DNA from: Eriocheir sinensis
Lineage: Eukaryota > Arthropoda > Malacostraca > Decapoda > Varunidae
DNA: 64,000 bases
NCBI RefSeq assembly: GCF_024679095.1
Contig: NC_066518.1
Location: 11,240,243 to 11,304,242, forward strand
Reading direction: 5' to 3'
Below the pieces are notes generated by a model. It was not told the DNA's origin. It did not search any database and worked only from the letters and a program-made list of their open reading frames with translations. The position numbers and the translations under genes were made by a program. Positions 25,500 to 38,139 of the stretch are shown in pieces. The stretch's first letter is position 1. The number at the start of each line of letters is the position of its first letter.

Positions 25500-27905
25500 G
25501 CCTCCTTGGGGAGTTGGACACAATAAAACATATTTACTTTCCCTTTCCTTTTCAACGAGACGGAAATTCAACCAGCGAGTAGATGAATAATACCTTAGAT
25601 TTTTTTCGTATTGGATAAGACTTAATGTGAGTTATTATTTACGTAGCGTCTGTTTATTCACAGCGAGGCAACAGGTGATAATTGTTTAACTCTTAGGAGG
25701 GCATCGCCGACTAACCAAAGACAATGAGTAATATTGTCCGATCGATGAGGGACAGTTTGATGAATGCCGCTGACTCGGGGAGGAACAAAAAGATAAAAGA
25801 CAGGGGCAATATTTTTTTGTCAACGCTGATACTCTTTTTAACATCGAAAGAGCATTAATCGGGGCTTAAGTGGATTTCCAAGGGATGTTCATAAAATTCA
25901 ACTACTGTGTTCCCCAAACTGATTTGAAATGTTAATTAGATGGCGGCTGGTCGGGAGGCTGTCCTTGGCATCCCAGCCTCAAAGAGAATATCATCTTCTT
26001 ATGTCTCGGGGACAGTAACTGATTCCCCACCATAAGGATGACGATAGCGCAGGAAGAAAAACTAGATAGGCATGAGGAGAGGAGGTGGCAGAGGAACCGG
26101 AGTAGTTCAGGGGCGTCGCGATTGAATCTTTGAGATGAAATAAAGATAGATGGGCCGCCCCAGCAAGCCACGGTTTAGGGAACATTTGTGGATTGGTCTG
26201 AGGGGGAGGCCACCGCGGCGCCCCGGCAGGAGGCCGCCACTGCTGTCAGCGGCCCGGCCCGCCGCTGCTTCACGACGCGTCTGCGGCCGCCACTGTCCCG
26301 CACCAGAGTTATGGGCGGCTTCTGGAGGCCAACCATGGTAAAGGGTCACGCAGATAATGTATTAATTGCTACTTTCCTCCCGGCTTAGTTACCCTCTGCC
26401 CTTTTCCTGCTACTGATAGTAAATAATAGATTTGTCAGGATTGACACAGAGTAAGTTATATACAAACCAATCTCATCGGCTATTTTAAAGGAAGTGTCTT
26501 CCAAAAAATGAAGAAGATAAAGACTGCATGCAAGGGAAAGAATGAGTAATAAAAAAGTAAAACAGGACAGAGGCTCCACGTCAACAGGCGGCGGCGAAGC
26601 CTTCCTGATGGACACAGCTGATAGCTGGGCCTCAAGACGGCCTCAACCCTCGAGGGCCGAGCCACGAACCGTCGCCTTCCCGACCACCGACTCAGCTGGT
26701 CCGAGGCGTAATAAATCTTCGTTCTTTATGGCCCCGACACGTGGTGGCCCGGCGCTTGCTAATGTTGAGTCCTGAATACAAAGATAATGGACGCGGCGTA
26801 GATGAGGTGCCCTCGGCGTACTGTATAGAGTTACAAACGTGTGTACCGGCGGCAAATGAAAGAGAGCGAGTCGCCACTGCAATGCACAAAACTGTGTGGG
26901 TCTTGATAGCTTGTGAATGCAATGCTCGCGGCCCCCTAACACCCGAAGACAGGGCAGTATGTAACTGAGAATAGCTTCGTCATTACTAAAACCCTTCTTG
27001 GAACACAATGTTTTTTTATATACTGCATCGTATTACTGTGTGTCGCAAAAAACTCGTCCTGCACCACAAGCACATTCCCACGTAAAAAGAAAGATGTAGA
27101 ACTACTTCTTGTTTGGATGCCGCCTCACGTGTATAGTTAATGAAACGTAGAATAAAGCATCTCCGATATTAGTCCTTGTCATTTATTTCTGAAGGGTTGA
27201 TTACAAAAGGTTGAATAAATTGGCAGGAAAGGATGTTGCACGATTTATTGATACTAATTGTTTTTTCCTCGTATATAAAGACGGTAAAAGAGTCGTTGCA
27301 CGAAGGAACCTATTGCGCCCTCTATAGTTATGTCCCAGACTAGGTTATCGATTACTAACATAAATGCATAAGAAGTCTTTGGCTCAACAGGCACGGACAC
27401 AGTCCACTTTATGACGACACGATTCTTGCACGAAAATAATTAGAGGTGACTGGCGGCGACATCAGAGAAGTGTTAATAGAATCCTGGAAGATGAGCGCGC
27501 CGGGGACTGGGACAAGGCTGGACGAGGGGTTTTGTTTGTTCTTGAAGAGACAGACGAGGCACCTTCTCGCTTCTTCTCTCCTCTCCTCACTTCTCCTCCC
27601 ATTCACTTCACGCCCCGGCCTTCCAACGCCTCCCTGCAGCGCCCTTTCGTCCCCCTGAGGGTCGTGAGAGAGGTTCTCGTGGCCATGAGCAATGCACAAT
27701 ATCCAACGATGCTTCGGTCGTTTTCGTGATAATGCTGAAACTATACTATGATCATTCCTTTTACGGGTATTTTCAATTTTTCCCGCGACGATTTAATGGC
27801 TGGTGTTGTGCGCGTGTGGCGCTACAGCCGATGTTATAATAAGCGCGGTGGTGGCTGCGTCCCTCCCCCGATGTTTGAGGACGACCAGAATAGTTTGTTT
27901 TTGCT
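25495..27905. other. Unassigned complex non-coding stretch
   Basis: About 2.4 kb without microsatellites. 26,190-26,310 is GC- and CpG-rich. A 121-codon open frame on - (27,008-26,643) and several shorter ones lack recognisable domains. This is the longest stretch in the window not obviously built from tandem repeats. I assign no gene. Confidence 0.35.
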
Positions 27906-27909
27906 ATTA

Positions 27910-28190
27910 ACTTAATTACGGTCCAGATAAACACTTTTTGCTTGCTTCTTTGTTTAACTGAGTTGTAATTTAGTATATTTTGTGTTAGTTTTTGTTTACG
28001 TATTCACTTATTAAATACATATTGATTTATTCACACTTTCAAGTAGCTATTTATTCCAGACACACACTTTTTGCTTGCGTCTTTGCTTTACTGAGTCGTA
28101 TCTTAGTTTATATTAGTTTTTGTTTACGTATTCACTTATTAGATATTTACTGACTTTTTCACCTTATTAAGTAACCATATATTCAGTTAA
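27910..28190 (+). repeat. Two-copy AT-rich tandem duplication (133 bp)
   Basis: cactttttgcttgc at 27,932 and 28,065 begins units that both contain tttactgagt/tttaactgagt, ttagtttttgtttacg and tattcacttatta in order. The copies are well preserved, so the duplication is fairly recent. Confidence 0.85.
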
Positions 28191-29088
28191 TTGATGTAAA
28201 TATTCTCTCATCATGGAGGTGAACCTGAAACCCGTGCATTGTTATGTTGCGGGTGTTCACTGTCCCTTATCGCCACCCCAACTCTCCTTGGCAGCAGCAA
28301 TTTTCCCAACGCTTAATTCTCCGAGGATACATTATAGATAAACCTTACATAGCTCTCTCTCTCTCTCTCTCTCTCGAAGTAACACTGATGCATAGATAAT
28401 TTCCTTAATGTGAACGGAATAAGTTGAATTTTTTACAATGGAAATAATCAACAAAACACAATCATATGAAAAAGAGAAAAGTGATTGTATAAGTCAGTTT
28501 TAACATTCCCGCCGATAATTTTGAAAACCGAAATGTTCTTGGGATAAAACACGACGTTTTATCGCCTCCTTGGGTGTTTCCTTGATTGGCCGGACAGGAG
28601 GCAGATGCTTGTCCACGGCGGTGGCGGTGGCGAGGGTGGTGGCGGTAGTGGTGGTGGTGCTATCGGTGAAGCTGACCCCCGTCACCCCCCCCCCCCTTAA
28701 ACCTCTCTCACGCGAACTCCTCAAAACACGTGGCATGCCAGCTTCCCAAGACCCGTGGCAACACCTCCCTCCCACCTGCCACTTAGAGCCTCATCAGGTG
28801 TTTTTTTTATCCAAACTGTTCTCGTGCAAAGCCTTATCTGAAGTCGATCGCCTCCTTCCCGGACCTTCCAAGCGGGGCAGCATCAAATGGGGCGCTGGCT
28901 CCTCATCGCATCATCTCCGCAGTCTCTTGAGTCACCGTGGGCAACAAGGGAAGGGTCTGGGGCTGCTGTAAACTGACGTGCGTGATTCAAACACAATATC
29001 CAAGCCGATACTTTCTCTATTAAGCTTCCTTCCACGTCAGATAAACGAACAGCATCACGTGTGAAATCTTTGAATAACATGCTTGCAC

Positions 29089-29090
<2 letters not shown>
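28191..29090. other. Unassigned non-coding stretch
   Basis: Includes (CT)12 at 28,352-28,375, a GGC/GGT triplet patch near 28,615-28,660 and a C run at 28,685-28,697. No gene is recognised. Confidence 0.4.

Positions 29091-29121
<31 letters not shown>
29091..29121. repeat. (GT)15 microsatellite
   Basis: A short perfect GT tract. Confidence 0.95.
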
Positions 29122-29122
<1 letters not shown>

Positions 29123-29449
29123 GAAACCTCGCTGAACCGGTCTGTCTCGAAACGGTGAACCGGGAACCAGAATGAAGCTCAAGCAGCGTCGGGAGTGCAG
29201 CCTCACCGGTTCGTCGGGAAAGTCAGGTCGGGTCAAAAACGTCGCCGCCGCGTCAGTCATTCACCCTGCCACTGCTCGCTGCCTCTCCCACCCGTTATGG
29301 ATGTTTTCCAGTAAATATTTTCAGTCAGTTTTATATTCATGTTTTTCCGGTCTTTCAATGTTATGGCTAACTGGGTTTTAGTTTTTACGTGGAAGCTTAT
29401 GGAATTATTGGATATTCCTAGCTCTTTTTTCTATGTCAATGTGTGTATC

Positions 29450-29605
29450 TACAAAGTGCAACAATTCCTTCCCTCCCATTCCCTCAGTTGCCTGACTTCA
29501 TTTTTTCCTTTCTTATTCCTGCAAAGTGTAAGAATTCCTTCCCTCCTATTCCCTCTGCTGCCTACTTTTATCGCTGCCTGGCTTCATTGTTTCCTTTCTT
29601 GCTGT
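29450..29605 (+). repeat. Two-copy tandem duplication (70 bp)
   Basis: caaagtgca/caaagtgta followed by gaattccttccctcc.attccctc and ...cctgacttca/cctggcttca and tttcctttctt recur at 29,452 and 29,522. Confidence 0.75.
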
Positions 29606-30081
29606 GTTTCTCCTGCTCAGGCACTAACTCCGCCCACGAGAGACCTGCCGACGTTTACGATCATGTTTACGAGACTAGACTGTGCTTCGCTCCCCTTACC
29701 TCCCCGCGAACTTGTTGTAATGGAAGCTTAAAGTCATTGAGATGCCCTGCTGATGATAACGAAATTGTGGCAAAAACGGAAGGAGATGAAAGTAGCTCCA
29801 GAGAATGAAAGAAAGGAAGAAAAGAGTGAACGGACATTGCTCTGCCTTCGAACTTATAATGTGTAGTTGTGTGAGCCTCTAGTTTATGGATATTGCTTCT
29901 CCTTTACGTTTATTGAAGGACTGTCGGATAACTTCTAAACTTGTATCAAAGAAACCTCTTGCGATTAAATATTTCTTCGTCAAGGTGTGCAAGACGTCTC
30001 TCAAAGGATTATCGTTGAGGTTCCCACGGCAGGAGCATCATCCTACCCCAGAACCCCACGAACTGCCACCCGACAGACCGG
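29606..30081. other. Unassigned non-coding stretch
   Basis: Mixed sequence. No domain-bearing frame or repeat is seen. Confidence 0.4.
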
Positions 30082-30082
<1 letters not shown>

Positions 30083-30157
<75 letters not shown>

Positions 30158-30248
30158 GCTGCTTGAACCTGTTGTAGTAGCGACGAGTGGTTGCTCCTTA
30201 CTTGGCGAAGAGAGTTGGCGGAGCGCGACCATTACGAGAGCGGTAAAA

Positions 30249-30289
<41 letters not shown>

Positions 30290-30297
30290 CGGGTGTG
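30083..30297. repeat. Two (GT)n microsatellites
   Basis: About 36 GT units at 30,083-30,155 and about 23 at 30,251-30,297, separated by 95 bp of complex sequence. Confidence 0.97.
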
Positions 30298-30470
30298 TGT
30301 ATGTTCTTGTTTATGTGTTTAGATAAAGAGAACGATGAAAGACGAAGAGAGATAGAGATAAACAGACAGACAGAAAGGAGACACAGACAGAAAGACAGAC
30401 AGATACACTAACATACAGACATACAGACAGACACATACATACACACACACATACAGATAGACAGACGAGG
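30298..30470. repeat. GACA/ATAC tetranucleotide-rich stretch
   Basis: Imperfect CAGA/GACA and CATA units, which give Cys/Val/Tyr-rich minus frames. A decayed compound microsatellite. Confidence 0.8.
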
Positions 30471-30689
30471 GTGTGGCAGGAGAGACACAAAATAACCGCG
30501 CGCAGGGAAGAAGACGAGGATAAAGCGGAACATTCCTGGTCGTTTCTCCCTCGGGCAAACCTGCTTGTGCAAGAACCTGCCGCGCGCGACTCGGGGCGTC
30601 TGGCGGAGGGGGTGAAAAATTGGCCGGCAGATTCTTGTGATCAGCGGAGGGCGGTCCAAGGCTGCCAGTGGACGCGCCCTTGACCACCT

Positions 30690-31165
30690 GCGTGTGGGTC
30701 AGGAAGGAAGGGACGTAGGAGGACGATGGGGTATTGGGAGAGGGCTATAGGGAAGGCACGGAAGGACAGTGATGTAGGCAGAAGGAATGACCTGTAAGGG
30801 AAGAAAGTGAGGAAAACTGAAGGGTGCGGGAGGAGAGGGAAGGGGCGGTCAAGGAAGAAAGAGAGGAAAGGTGAAAGGGAAAGTAAAATGAGAGGGAAAG
30901 TTCTTTAAGGGAAGAAATGAAGGGAAAACGAAAGGGAACGAAGAAGGGAGAAGGAAGATGACTGCCTGAAGAGGAAGGGAGGAAGCTGAAAGGGAAAGAA
31001 AGGGTAAGGTAGGGAAACAAGGAAAGCTGAAGGAAAGTAGGAGAATAATTAAATTGTTGTAAGGTAAGGAAGGGATGAAGGCTGAAGGAGAAATCAGGAT
31101 AAAGGGGAATGAAGGAAAGGAAGACGGGAAGAAAGGGAGGATAGCAGAAAGGAGCAGAGAGAGGG
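30690..31165. repeat. Purine-rich degenerate repeat region
   Basis: G/A-rich sequence with recurring aagggaa(g/a)aa, gaggaaag and gctgaagg words and no strict period. Minus-strand Ser/Phe/Leu frames are artefacts. Confidence 0.65.
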
Positions 31166-31329
31166 ACTTGCTATTTTAATCTACGCATGTTCAAATACAC
31201 AAGAAAAAAAAGCTTGCAAAAATAAAAAAATAAAAACTGCATGAAGCAATAAAAAAAACCATGTAGTTAGCCAGTAGAAAATTGAAAAATGGAGGTTGAA
31301 AACATTAACGTCCATAGTGAAAAACGTTT

Positions 31330-31450
31330 ACTATTAATGCGATAATTACACAGGCACGAGGACGGGGTGTTTTAATAGCCTTGGTGTTTTCATTGCAAAT
31401 TAAAATGCAAATAGGACCACTTGACAGCAGAAAATTAAAGGTAATCATGA
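31330..31450. promoter_or_regulatory. Candidate cis-regulatory motif cluster
   Basis: ATTGCAAAT (31,392-31,400) and a perfect octamer ATGCAAAT (31,405-31,412) lie five bases apart, followed by ccacttga (NK2-like, 31,417-31,424) and several ATTA/TAAT cores including gataattac. The assignment to POU, NK2 or homeodomain sites comes from known consensus sequences; function is inferred. Confidence 0.22.
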
Positions 31451-31484
31451 AAATTTAAGGGGTAATAACTTCATGCGTTTGTTG

Positions 31485-31497
31485 TGTGTGCGTGCAT

Positions 31498-31576
<79 letters not shown>

Positions 31577-31690
31577 GGTAAGTGGATTGGTGGGTAAGTT
31601 TGGGTGTGGGTGTGAGTGTGTGTGGATGTGTATGTGTAAGTGGGTGTGGGTGGGTGTACGTGTGTGCGTGTGTCCTTCTGTCTGTCTCTG
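31485..31690. repeat. (GT)n microsatellite with decayed GT/GTGG tail
   Basis: About 35 perfect GT units (31,504-31,575) are followed by about 115 bp of degenerate GT/GGTG sequence ending in GTCT units. Confidence 0.95.
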
Positions 31691-31944
31691 TCTGTTGGTC
31701 TGCCTGCGATAACAAAGAATAATGGCTGAAGCGACTGCCTCCGGATGGCTGAACATAACACAACGGTCATTAAGTAGAGTGATTACTTCCTCGCCCTGGA
31801 TACGGTGAGCTGGTTTGCAAGGCTTCGCTAGGCAATTATAAGTCTTGCAGTGGGAGAGGCTTGTTGGGATGTAAATTTTTCCTTCATTTTTTTTCTTGAC
31901 TTACTTGAGGCGAGGGAAGCAAAGAAAATAGAGAAGAGTTAAAA

Positions 31945-32370
31945 AGAAAAGTCCCCGGCGGAATTTAGACGTCTGCGACACAACGTGGGAATACTAGAGG
32001 GAGACGAGGCTTTGCTGTAGACAAGTTTTTTTTATCTTATTTTTTTTAGAACATAAGTAAAGGAAACGCAAGCTAAAATAAAAATAAAGTAGAAAGAAAA
32101 AAGAAAAGTCACCTGCAGAACTTAGACGTCTGCGACACAGCGTGGGAATACTAGAGGGAGATGAGGCTTTGCTGTAGACAAGTTATTTTTATCTTTTTTA
32201 GAACACAAGTAAAAGAAACACAAGCAAAAAAAAGATAGAAAGAAAAAGAAAAGTCACCTGCAGAACTTATAGACGTCTGCGACACAGCGTGGATTTGCAA
32301 GAATGATACGAGGCGTTGCTGTGGACATGGTTATTTTTTTCTTTTTATTTATTTTTAACTGAAGAAAAAG
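31945..32370 (+). repeat. Three-copy tandem repeat (157 and 145 bp)
   Basis: Units start aaaagtc(a/c)cc(t/g)gc at 31,951, 32,108 and 32,253, followed by agacgtctgcgacaca.cgtg, gaggc(t)ttgctgt(a/g)gac and A/T-rich ends. The central core is nearly identical in units 1 and 2; unit 3 has diverged at its end. The size is near one nucleosome repeat, like many satellites, but there are only three copies. Confidence 0.88.
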
Positions 32371-32780
32371 AGTTCCCTTTGATGCCGGACGGAACGAAAA
32401 GAGCAAAGCGCCACGCCCTGCCCGGCCCGCCCGACCTAATTTCAATGTTCTGAATAAAATATCTCGCGGTTCATTCCCCCCGTCCCCCTCCCCCTCGCAC
32501 CTCCCCTCCCCCCCATGACTTCCCCTCATCTACATTTCGTAAGTCATGTATTAATTCATTACAAATCTGTCGGTGGAACAAATTACATGCAAAGGTGTCA
32601 AAATGGAGAGTTTGATCAGATTTTTTCGTTAATAATGTGAGCGCGAATCTTGACCTTCAGAGCTGGACTGAACGTAAAGTAGAATATTATACAAGTCCAA
32701 ATTCTCTTGTGGCTGTAAATCGCACGCGAGGCTTGAGTTACGGCGCCCCTCTTTCAATTCGTTATTCCCTTGATCCTTCT
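32371..32780. other. Unassigned non-coding stretch
   Basis: Mixed sequence with a C-rich patch (32,475-32,530). No gene is recognised. Confidence 0.4.
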
Positions 32781-33285
32781 CTCCTACTTCACATACTATT
32801 TCTTATTCCCTCCCTCTCTCCCTCTCTCTCCCTCCCAACCCCTCTCCGTCCACACCCCTCTGCCTCTTCACCTCTCTCCTTCTCTAGCCACCCCACTCCT
32901 TCCTCCCTTCTCCCTCTCCTGCCTTCCCTCTTCTTCACCCCCTCTCTCTCCCTCTCCATCCAGCCCACTCTTTCACCCGCTTTCCTTCTCCAGCCATTTC
33001 TCTCCCTCTCTATCCATCCCTCTCTTTCACCCTCTCTCCTTCTTTCACCTCCTCTTCCTACCCAACCTCCCCCCTCCTTCTCCCCCTCACTCTCCCCAGC
33101 CATTCCTCTCCTTCATCCCCTTTCCCTCCATCCATCCCTCTCCTTCAGTCCCTCTCCCTCTCCATCCATCCCACTCTTTCACCCCCTCTCCTTCTCCAGC
33201 CATTCCTCTCCCTCCTTACCTCTCTACCTCCCTATCCATCCCTCTCCTTCAGCCCCTTTTTCATCCTTACCCCATTCCATCCTCT
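32780..33285 (+). repeat. CT/CCAT pyrimidine minisatellite region
   Basis: Built from irregular repeats of ctctccatccatccc, ctctttcaccccctctcc and ttctccagccattcctctcc. The unit is near 40-60 bp but not constant. Long Pro/Ser frames on + and Glu/Arg/Gly frames on - reflect composition. Confidence 0.8.
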
Positions 33286-33329
33286 CCTCCCAACCCGCGG
33301 CCACGCCTGTTCGCTCCCCCGGCCGTGTT

Positions 33330-33460
33330 CGGGAGGGAGGATCGTGGCAGGGGGGGGGGTTGTCGGGAGGGAAGGCGGAGGCTGAAAGGGAGCAGAGAAG
33401 GAAGCAGGGGAGGGGAGGCGGAGGCTGAAAGGGAGCGGTATAGGGGAGCGGAGAGGCAGT
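33330..33460 (+). repeat. G-rich block with a 43-bp tandem pair
   Basis: ggcggaggctgaaagggagc occurs at 33,374 and 33,417. Runs of at least three G throughout give quadruplex potential. Confidence 0.7.
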
Positions 33461-33950
33461 GGAAGGGTAGCGGGAGACACGATTATAGGTGTGGAAACGT
33501 TTTAATTACCAACATTTCACATCCTTGTATGGAGCGGCGACGTGCCCAGCGGCTGGACACTCCACAGGCGGTCTTTGAGGTATGGAAGCAATGAAGCCGA
33601 GAACGCAGCGCCGCCGTCTGAGCCACGCGGCGGATCTCAAAGCGTCCTAATAGCTGATTGCGGGCCTTTGAACGCACGACAATTCCACTTAATTGAACGC
33701 CAGACACATAAAATGAAGACCTGACAATCTGCTTTTAATCGAGTTTTTTGGTCGTAAATAAAAATAAAAAACGCGAAAATAATAGCAGTCGAAATTACGC
33801 TGTGGATTGTGTTCGTCTACTTCTGCTAAAAAAAAAAGGAGTCGTAGGTTTGTTCGTTTGTGCACGCCGCAGAGAGAAGTTAATATCTGTCGTCTTGGCA
33901 CTGGTACAAGAGTCATTAGCTAGCCCCTAATTAACTTGTCCCCTCACTAG
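33461..33950. other. Unassigned complex non-coding stretch
   Basis: Non-repetitive, partly CpG-rich sequence. Short open frames on both strands have no domain. Confidence 0.35.
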
Positions 33951-33954
33951 TAGT

Positions 33955-34400
33955 TGCTAATTAAACGTATATTTCTTCCTCATATTCTTTCTTCTTTTCA
34001 TTTTTCTATTTTGTCTACTTTATATTCTTTCTTCCGTCGTATCCTCTTTTGTTTTTATATCTCAACTTCTTGCGGTCAAAAAATTGCTAATTGAACGTAT
34101 TTTTCCTTCACCTATTATTTTTTCTTTTCATTCGTCTGTTTTATCTACATTATATTCTTTCTTTCATCTTATTCCTCCTCCTCTTTTATTTTTCCTATCT
34201 CAACGTCTTTCGCTCGACCTTCACCTCTTGTGGTCAAAAACTTCCTAATTAAACGTATATTTCTTCCTCTTATTACTTTTTTCATTCATCTATTCCGTCT
34301 ACTTTGTTTTCTTTTTTTCCTCCATCTTATTCCTCCTCCTCTTTTTTCCTCTCTCAGCGTCTTTCGGTCGACCCTCACCTCACCTCTCGTGGTCCAAAAG
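33955..34400 (+). repeat. Three-copy AT/pyrimidine tandem repeat (130 and 158 bp)
   Basis: Each unit begins (g/c)ctaatt(a/g)aacgtat (33,958; 34,088; 34,246) and continues through ttcttcc, cattc.tctatt, tctac.tt, cttattcctcctcctctttt, ctcaacgtctttcg.tcgacc and gtggtcaaaa. Unit lengths differ by an internal CTC insertion. Confidence 0.85.
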
Positions 34401-36365
34401 AAATGTTGTTATACTTCGAGAATTTATTTTTGCGTTCTCCCTCGTTTTGCTTGCTTATTCACTTTATTTACATTTTATTTTCGGTCTTTTGTTTTTCATA
34501 TTATTCAAAAACTTTGCTATATATTTTCCATCGATTTTTGCATATGACTTTTCTCTTTCTTTCTTTTTCACTCTATTTCTCTCCTTAACCATCTATCTAT
34601 TCATGTATCTATCTATCTATCTATCTATTTATCTATTTATCTCTATCATCCTTTAAGATATACTTTTTCAAGGCTTTCCACACATCATCATCATCATCAG
34701 TACTAACACATCCACTAGTAACAAACATTATCAGTAACTATTATATCCTCCTCTTCCTCCTCCTCTTCTTCCTTCTTCTCCTCCTCCTCCTCCTCCTCCT
34801 CCTCCTTCTCCTCCATCTTCCCCTCTCATTTTCCTTGACATGTGTGGAAGACCTCATACCGTCATCGCTGTCCTTAGGCGCCTACTCAGAGCTCCCAGGC
34901 GTCTATGGCTCGTTCGTGGCAGAAAATGCGAGGAAGATCATTTTCAGCGTGGCATTCAATTTACCGTCATCATATATTTTTGTCTCATCCACTTAATTGA
35001 TCCTAAAGACCTCCTCGCGGGCCGTCCCACGAGGCGCCAGCGGGGACAGGGAAAGCACAAAATATGGCCTTTGTAACACGGGTCCCTCAGAGGCATCATT
35101 AAACTACAGCAACGTCTATACGAAGAATCAGGGTTCGCTCGTTCGTTCTCTATCTCCTTTTTTTCTCTAAGCATCAGTAATTACACAGCATTCCATCGCC
35201 AATGAATCGCCGCTTGGCATGTTATCCCGAGGGTCATTACATCCCCCTCTATGTACCATTTTCGTCCCTTATCTATGTTGTTCTTGCCCTTATCACCGTC
35301 TTTATCTCATGAGGAAAATACAATCTCGTCCGTTGATCACCGTTGTCTGCCTTGCTTTCTCCCTCGTAATAGCAACTAACCTGTCAGGAAGCCGCGGGGG
35401 GGAAGAGTGTTCGTGGGAAGGAGGTCTCAAGGGGTGGGGGTTCAAGGAGGAAAGGATAGGAAAGTGAGTTAAGTATCAAGGGAAGGAGAGTGAACATCAT
35501 GGAGCGGTAAGGACAGACTTCGAACCCTAGTGAAGGAGATGGCGAAGGAGGGGCGATTAAGGGTCGTTTTGTCGTGTTGGACGGATGATGGAAGAGATAG
35601 GAAGCAGGTGAATCGATGGGCGAGGCGAGGGGCAACCAGGGCAATGCGAGCACAGGAGGGCGTGGGTAGCGAGACTCCAACGTTCATTAAGGGCGACTGA
35701 AGGTATCTAAAGCGCACCTGTAGTGTTTAATTACCTCCTTCAGAAACCTGTTTGTGGCCCCCGCTGCCCCTCCGTCTGCTGCTGGCGCCTCCTCGCATTG
35801 CTCCGGGGAAAAAGGATATTTGATGGGGGCGTTTTTTATCCTCGCCAAAATGAAAACAACTAAACTGAAGGACGGAATTAAGGGAGATTGTATATAACTT
35901 GTATAAAGGAACACGTACGATTAGTAAATGTGGGGGTTGTGATGTGTTGCGCAAGAGTTTTTCGAAGCAAGACATTCCCACCGTCAGTTACTTGCTCGGT
36001 GCGGCATATTATCTCGTATGGCGTTGTCTTCCTGCAAGGTTATTATCTCAGTGTCCGATAGAGATCAAGCACTTCGGTCTTGTTTTGCTTCAAGTCACTC
36101 TTCATATTGTTTTGTTTTGTTTTCCTAAGATTTTTTTCCTCCTTGTTGTTATCTGTGTGGTTGCTTGTCTGCCTAAGGTTTGAATTTAGGTATCCGGTTG
36201 CCTTGAACTGTCCTGTCTGTCTACGTCTGTCTCGGCCCGTCTCCTAGTCTTTTTTTTTTTTGTCTGTGCCTGCATTTGTTCTGCCGCCATGTGCTTATAT
36301 CATGTTCTACCTCCCTGTCGGATCATATTCTTCTCAGGACACACCCACCTACCCCTCACCCTCCT
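34401..36365. other. Unassigned stretch with (CTAT)n and CTC patches
   Basis: Contains CTAT tetramers at 34,600-34,642, a CAT triplet patch near 34,686 and CTC/TTC triplets at 34,745-34,820. 35,390-35,640 is purine-rich. The remainder is complex sequence with no supportable exon or RNA gene. Confidence 0.4.
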
Positions 36366-36366
36366 T

Positions 36367-36370
<4 letters not shown>

Positions 36371-36409
<39 letters not shown>
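36371..36409. repeat. (CA)20 microsatellite
   Basis: A perfect CA tract. Confidence 0.96.
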
Positions 36410-36414
<5 letters not shown>

Positions 36415-36781
36415 GGCAGGTGGTGTCGCGTGGCGCCAACCAATGGGCGTCGAGAACCACCTTGACGTCACCCAAACGTGCCGGTCCCGAAGGTCACCCA
36501 GAAGACGCCTTTGTGTGCTAAGGACGACGGCTGTTATGGTCAAGGAAAAAGTATATACGAAAGGCAACACTAATTATGACCCTTTTTTATGATGTGTTTG
36601 TGCTTGTGTGAATGTGGATGCGTGGGAGAGGAGGAGGAGAAGGCAGGTGTGAAGTATATGATTGGCTTCTTTTTGTGTCTCCTTTCAAATTACCTGCCTT
36701 GTCTTTTTCTTGCTCTCTCTCCCTCTCTCCCTCTCTCCTTGGTTTTGTCATATTATCCTTTCGGGCGGTGAGGTGTATTGC
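36410..36781. other. Unassigned non-coding stretch
   Basis: Mixed sequence including a short CCCTCTCT pyrimidine patch (36,712-36,740). No gene is recognised. Confidence 0.4.
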
Positions 36782-36787
36782 GTGTGT

Positions 36788-36849
<62 letters not shown>

Positions 36850-36910
36850 GGGAAATGTCACCTGGATGAAAGCTGCCGCTGTGACTCTGGGTTATGGTCG
36901 CTTGCCTTAT

Positions 36911-36941
<31 letters not shown>

Positions 36942-37045
36942 GATTACTACTTCTAATATTTCTGCTACTACTACTACTACTACTACTACTACTCCTACCA
37001 CTACAACATATTACTACCACCACCACCACTACCACTACTAATACT

Positions 37046-37101
<56 letters not shown>
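36782..37101. repeat. Microsatellite cluster: (GT)n, (GA)n, (ACT)n, (CCA)n, (CA)n
   Basis: Five simple repeats in 320 bp: GT at 36,782-36,848, GA at 36,909-36,931, ACT at about 36,965-36,993, CCA/ACT at 37,015-37,040 and CA at 37,048-37,101. Open frames through it are artefacts. Confidence 0.97.
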
Positions 37102-37970
37102 GCACAAAGAAAAATGATCTCGTCCAAAATTTCAGTCCCTCGAAGGAATGACATGGAATTGCTTGTCCTTTTAAGGTCTCAAATGTTGCTAAATTACAGA
37201 CAGGCTCGTATCATTGGGCTTAAATTTACAGTCTCAAATTGCATGTACCACTTACTTCTGTTCTATGAGTGTGTGGTTTTTTTTTTTTTTTTTTTTTTTT
37301 TGCTTTTTTCTTCGGTATCTAGATCCAGTGTCCTGTGTTCTTTACCTTTCGTCCTCAGGTAGGCTACAGTCTCCCACCGTCTATTCTTGTATATCATCCC
37401 TTGTATGCTCTTTTAATTCACTTTTTTTCTAATAGGTAGTTGTTTAGTCTTTTTTTCTTCAGGTTATACCCCATATTTTATCTCCCAATCTCATGTTTCT
37501 TTTTTTTTTTCTCTCTCCTTCTGCCTTCTGTAGTTTCTCGTCCTCCAGCTCCTCTTTCGCCTCCGCCTCTTCCTCTTCTTCCTCCTCCTCCGCCGCCGCC
37601 CCTGCTGCCGTCTTCTCTGCCTCTCCCCTTCTCCTCCTCCTGTCAGGTAGCTTTGTAATTTCTTTCAATCACGTGCTATGGTAAGTACACACTGTAGGTT
37701 TCTGGCATCATCTCTTTTCCTGTTCTCGGTACTTTCGTCTTCATCCGTTTTCGTTTTCTCCGCCCTCTACTCTAAAATCGTCTCTATGCCGGTTTCATGT
37801 TGTTTGCCTATGATTTATGTTGACGTTAGAGAGGAATAACTGTAAGGGTTTCACCGCAGTAAAGTTGTTTTTCTGACGGGATGAATTTCTTTGTATTTAG
37901 TGTTTTCAATGATCAAAATAATGGCATAAATCTGCCCCATTTAAGCTAGATCTGTTGACAGTAAATGAGG
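37102..37970. other. Unassigned stretch with poly-T and CTC patches
   Basis: A run of about 25 T (37,277-37,301) and C/T-rich triplets at 37,540-37,645. No gene is recognised. Confidence 0.45.

Positions 37971-38139
<169 letters not shown>

Noticed and set aside
26643..27008. 121-codon minus-strand frame
   Set aside because: No recognisable motif and no splice or start context.
32637..33594. Pro/Ser-rich frames of more than 260 codons
   Set aside because: They run through a CCAT/CTCC minisatellite in two overlapping frames, which is expected from composition.
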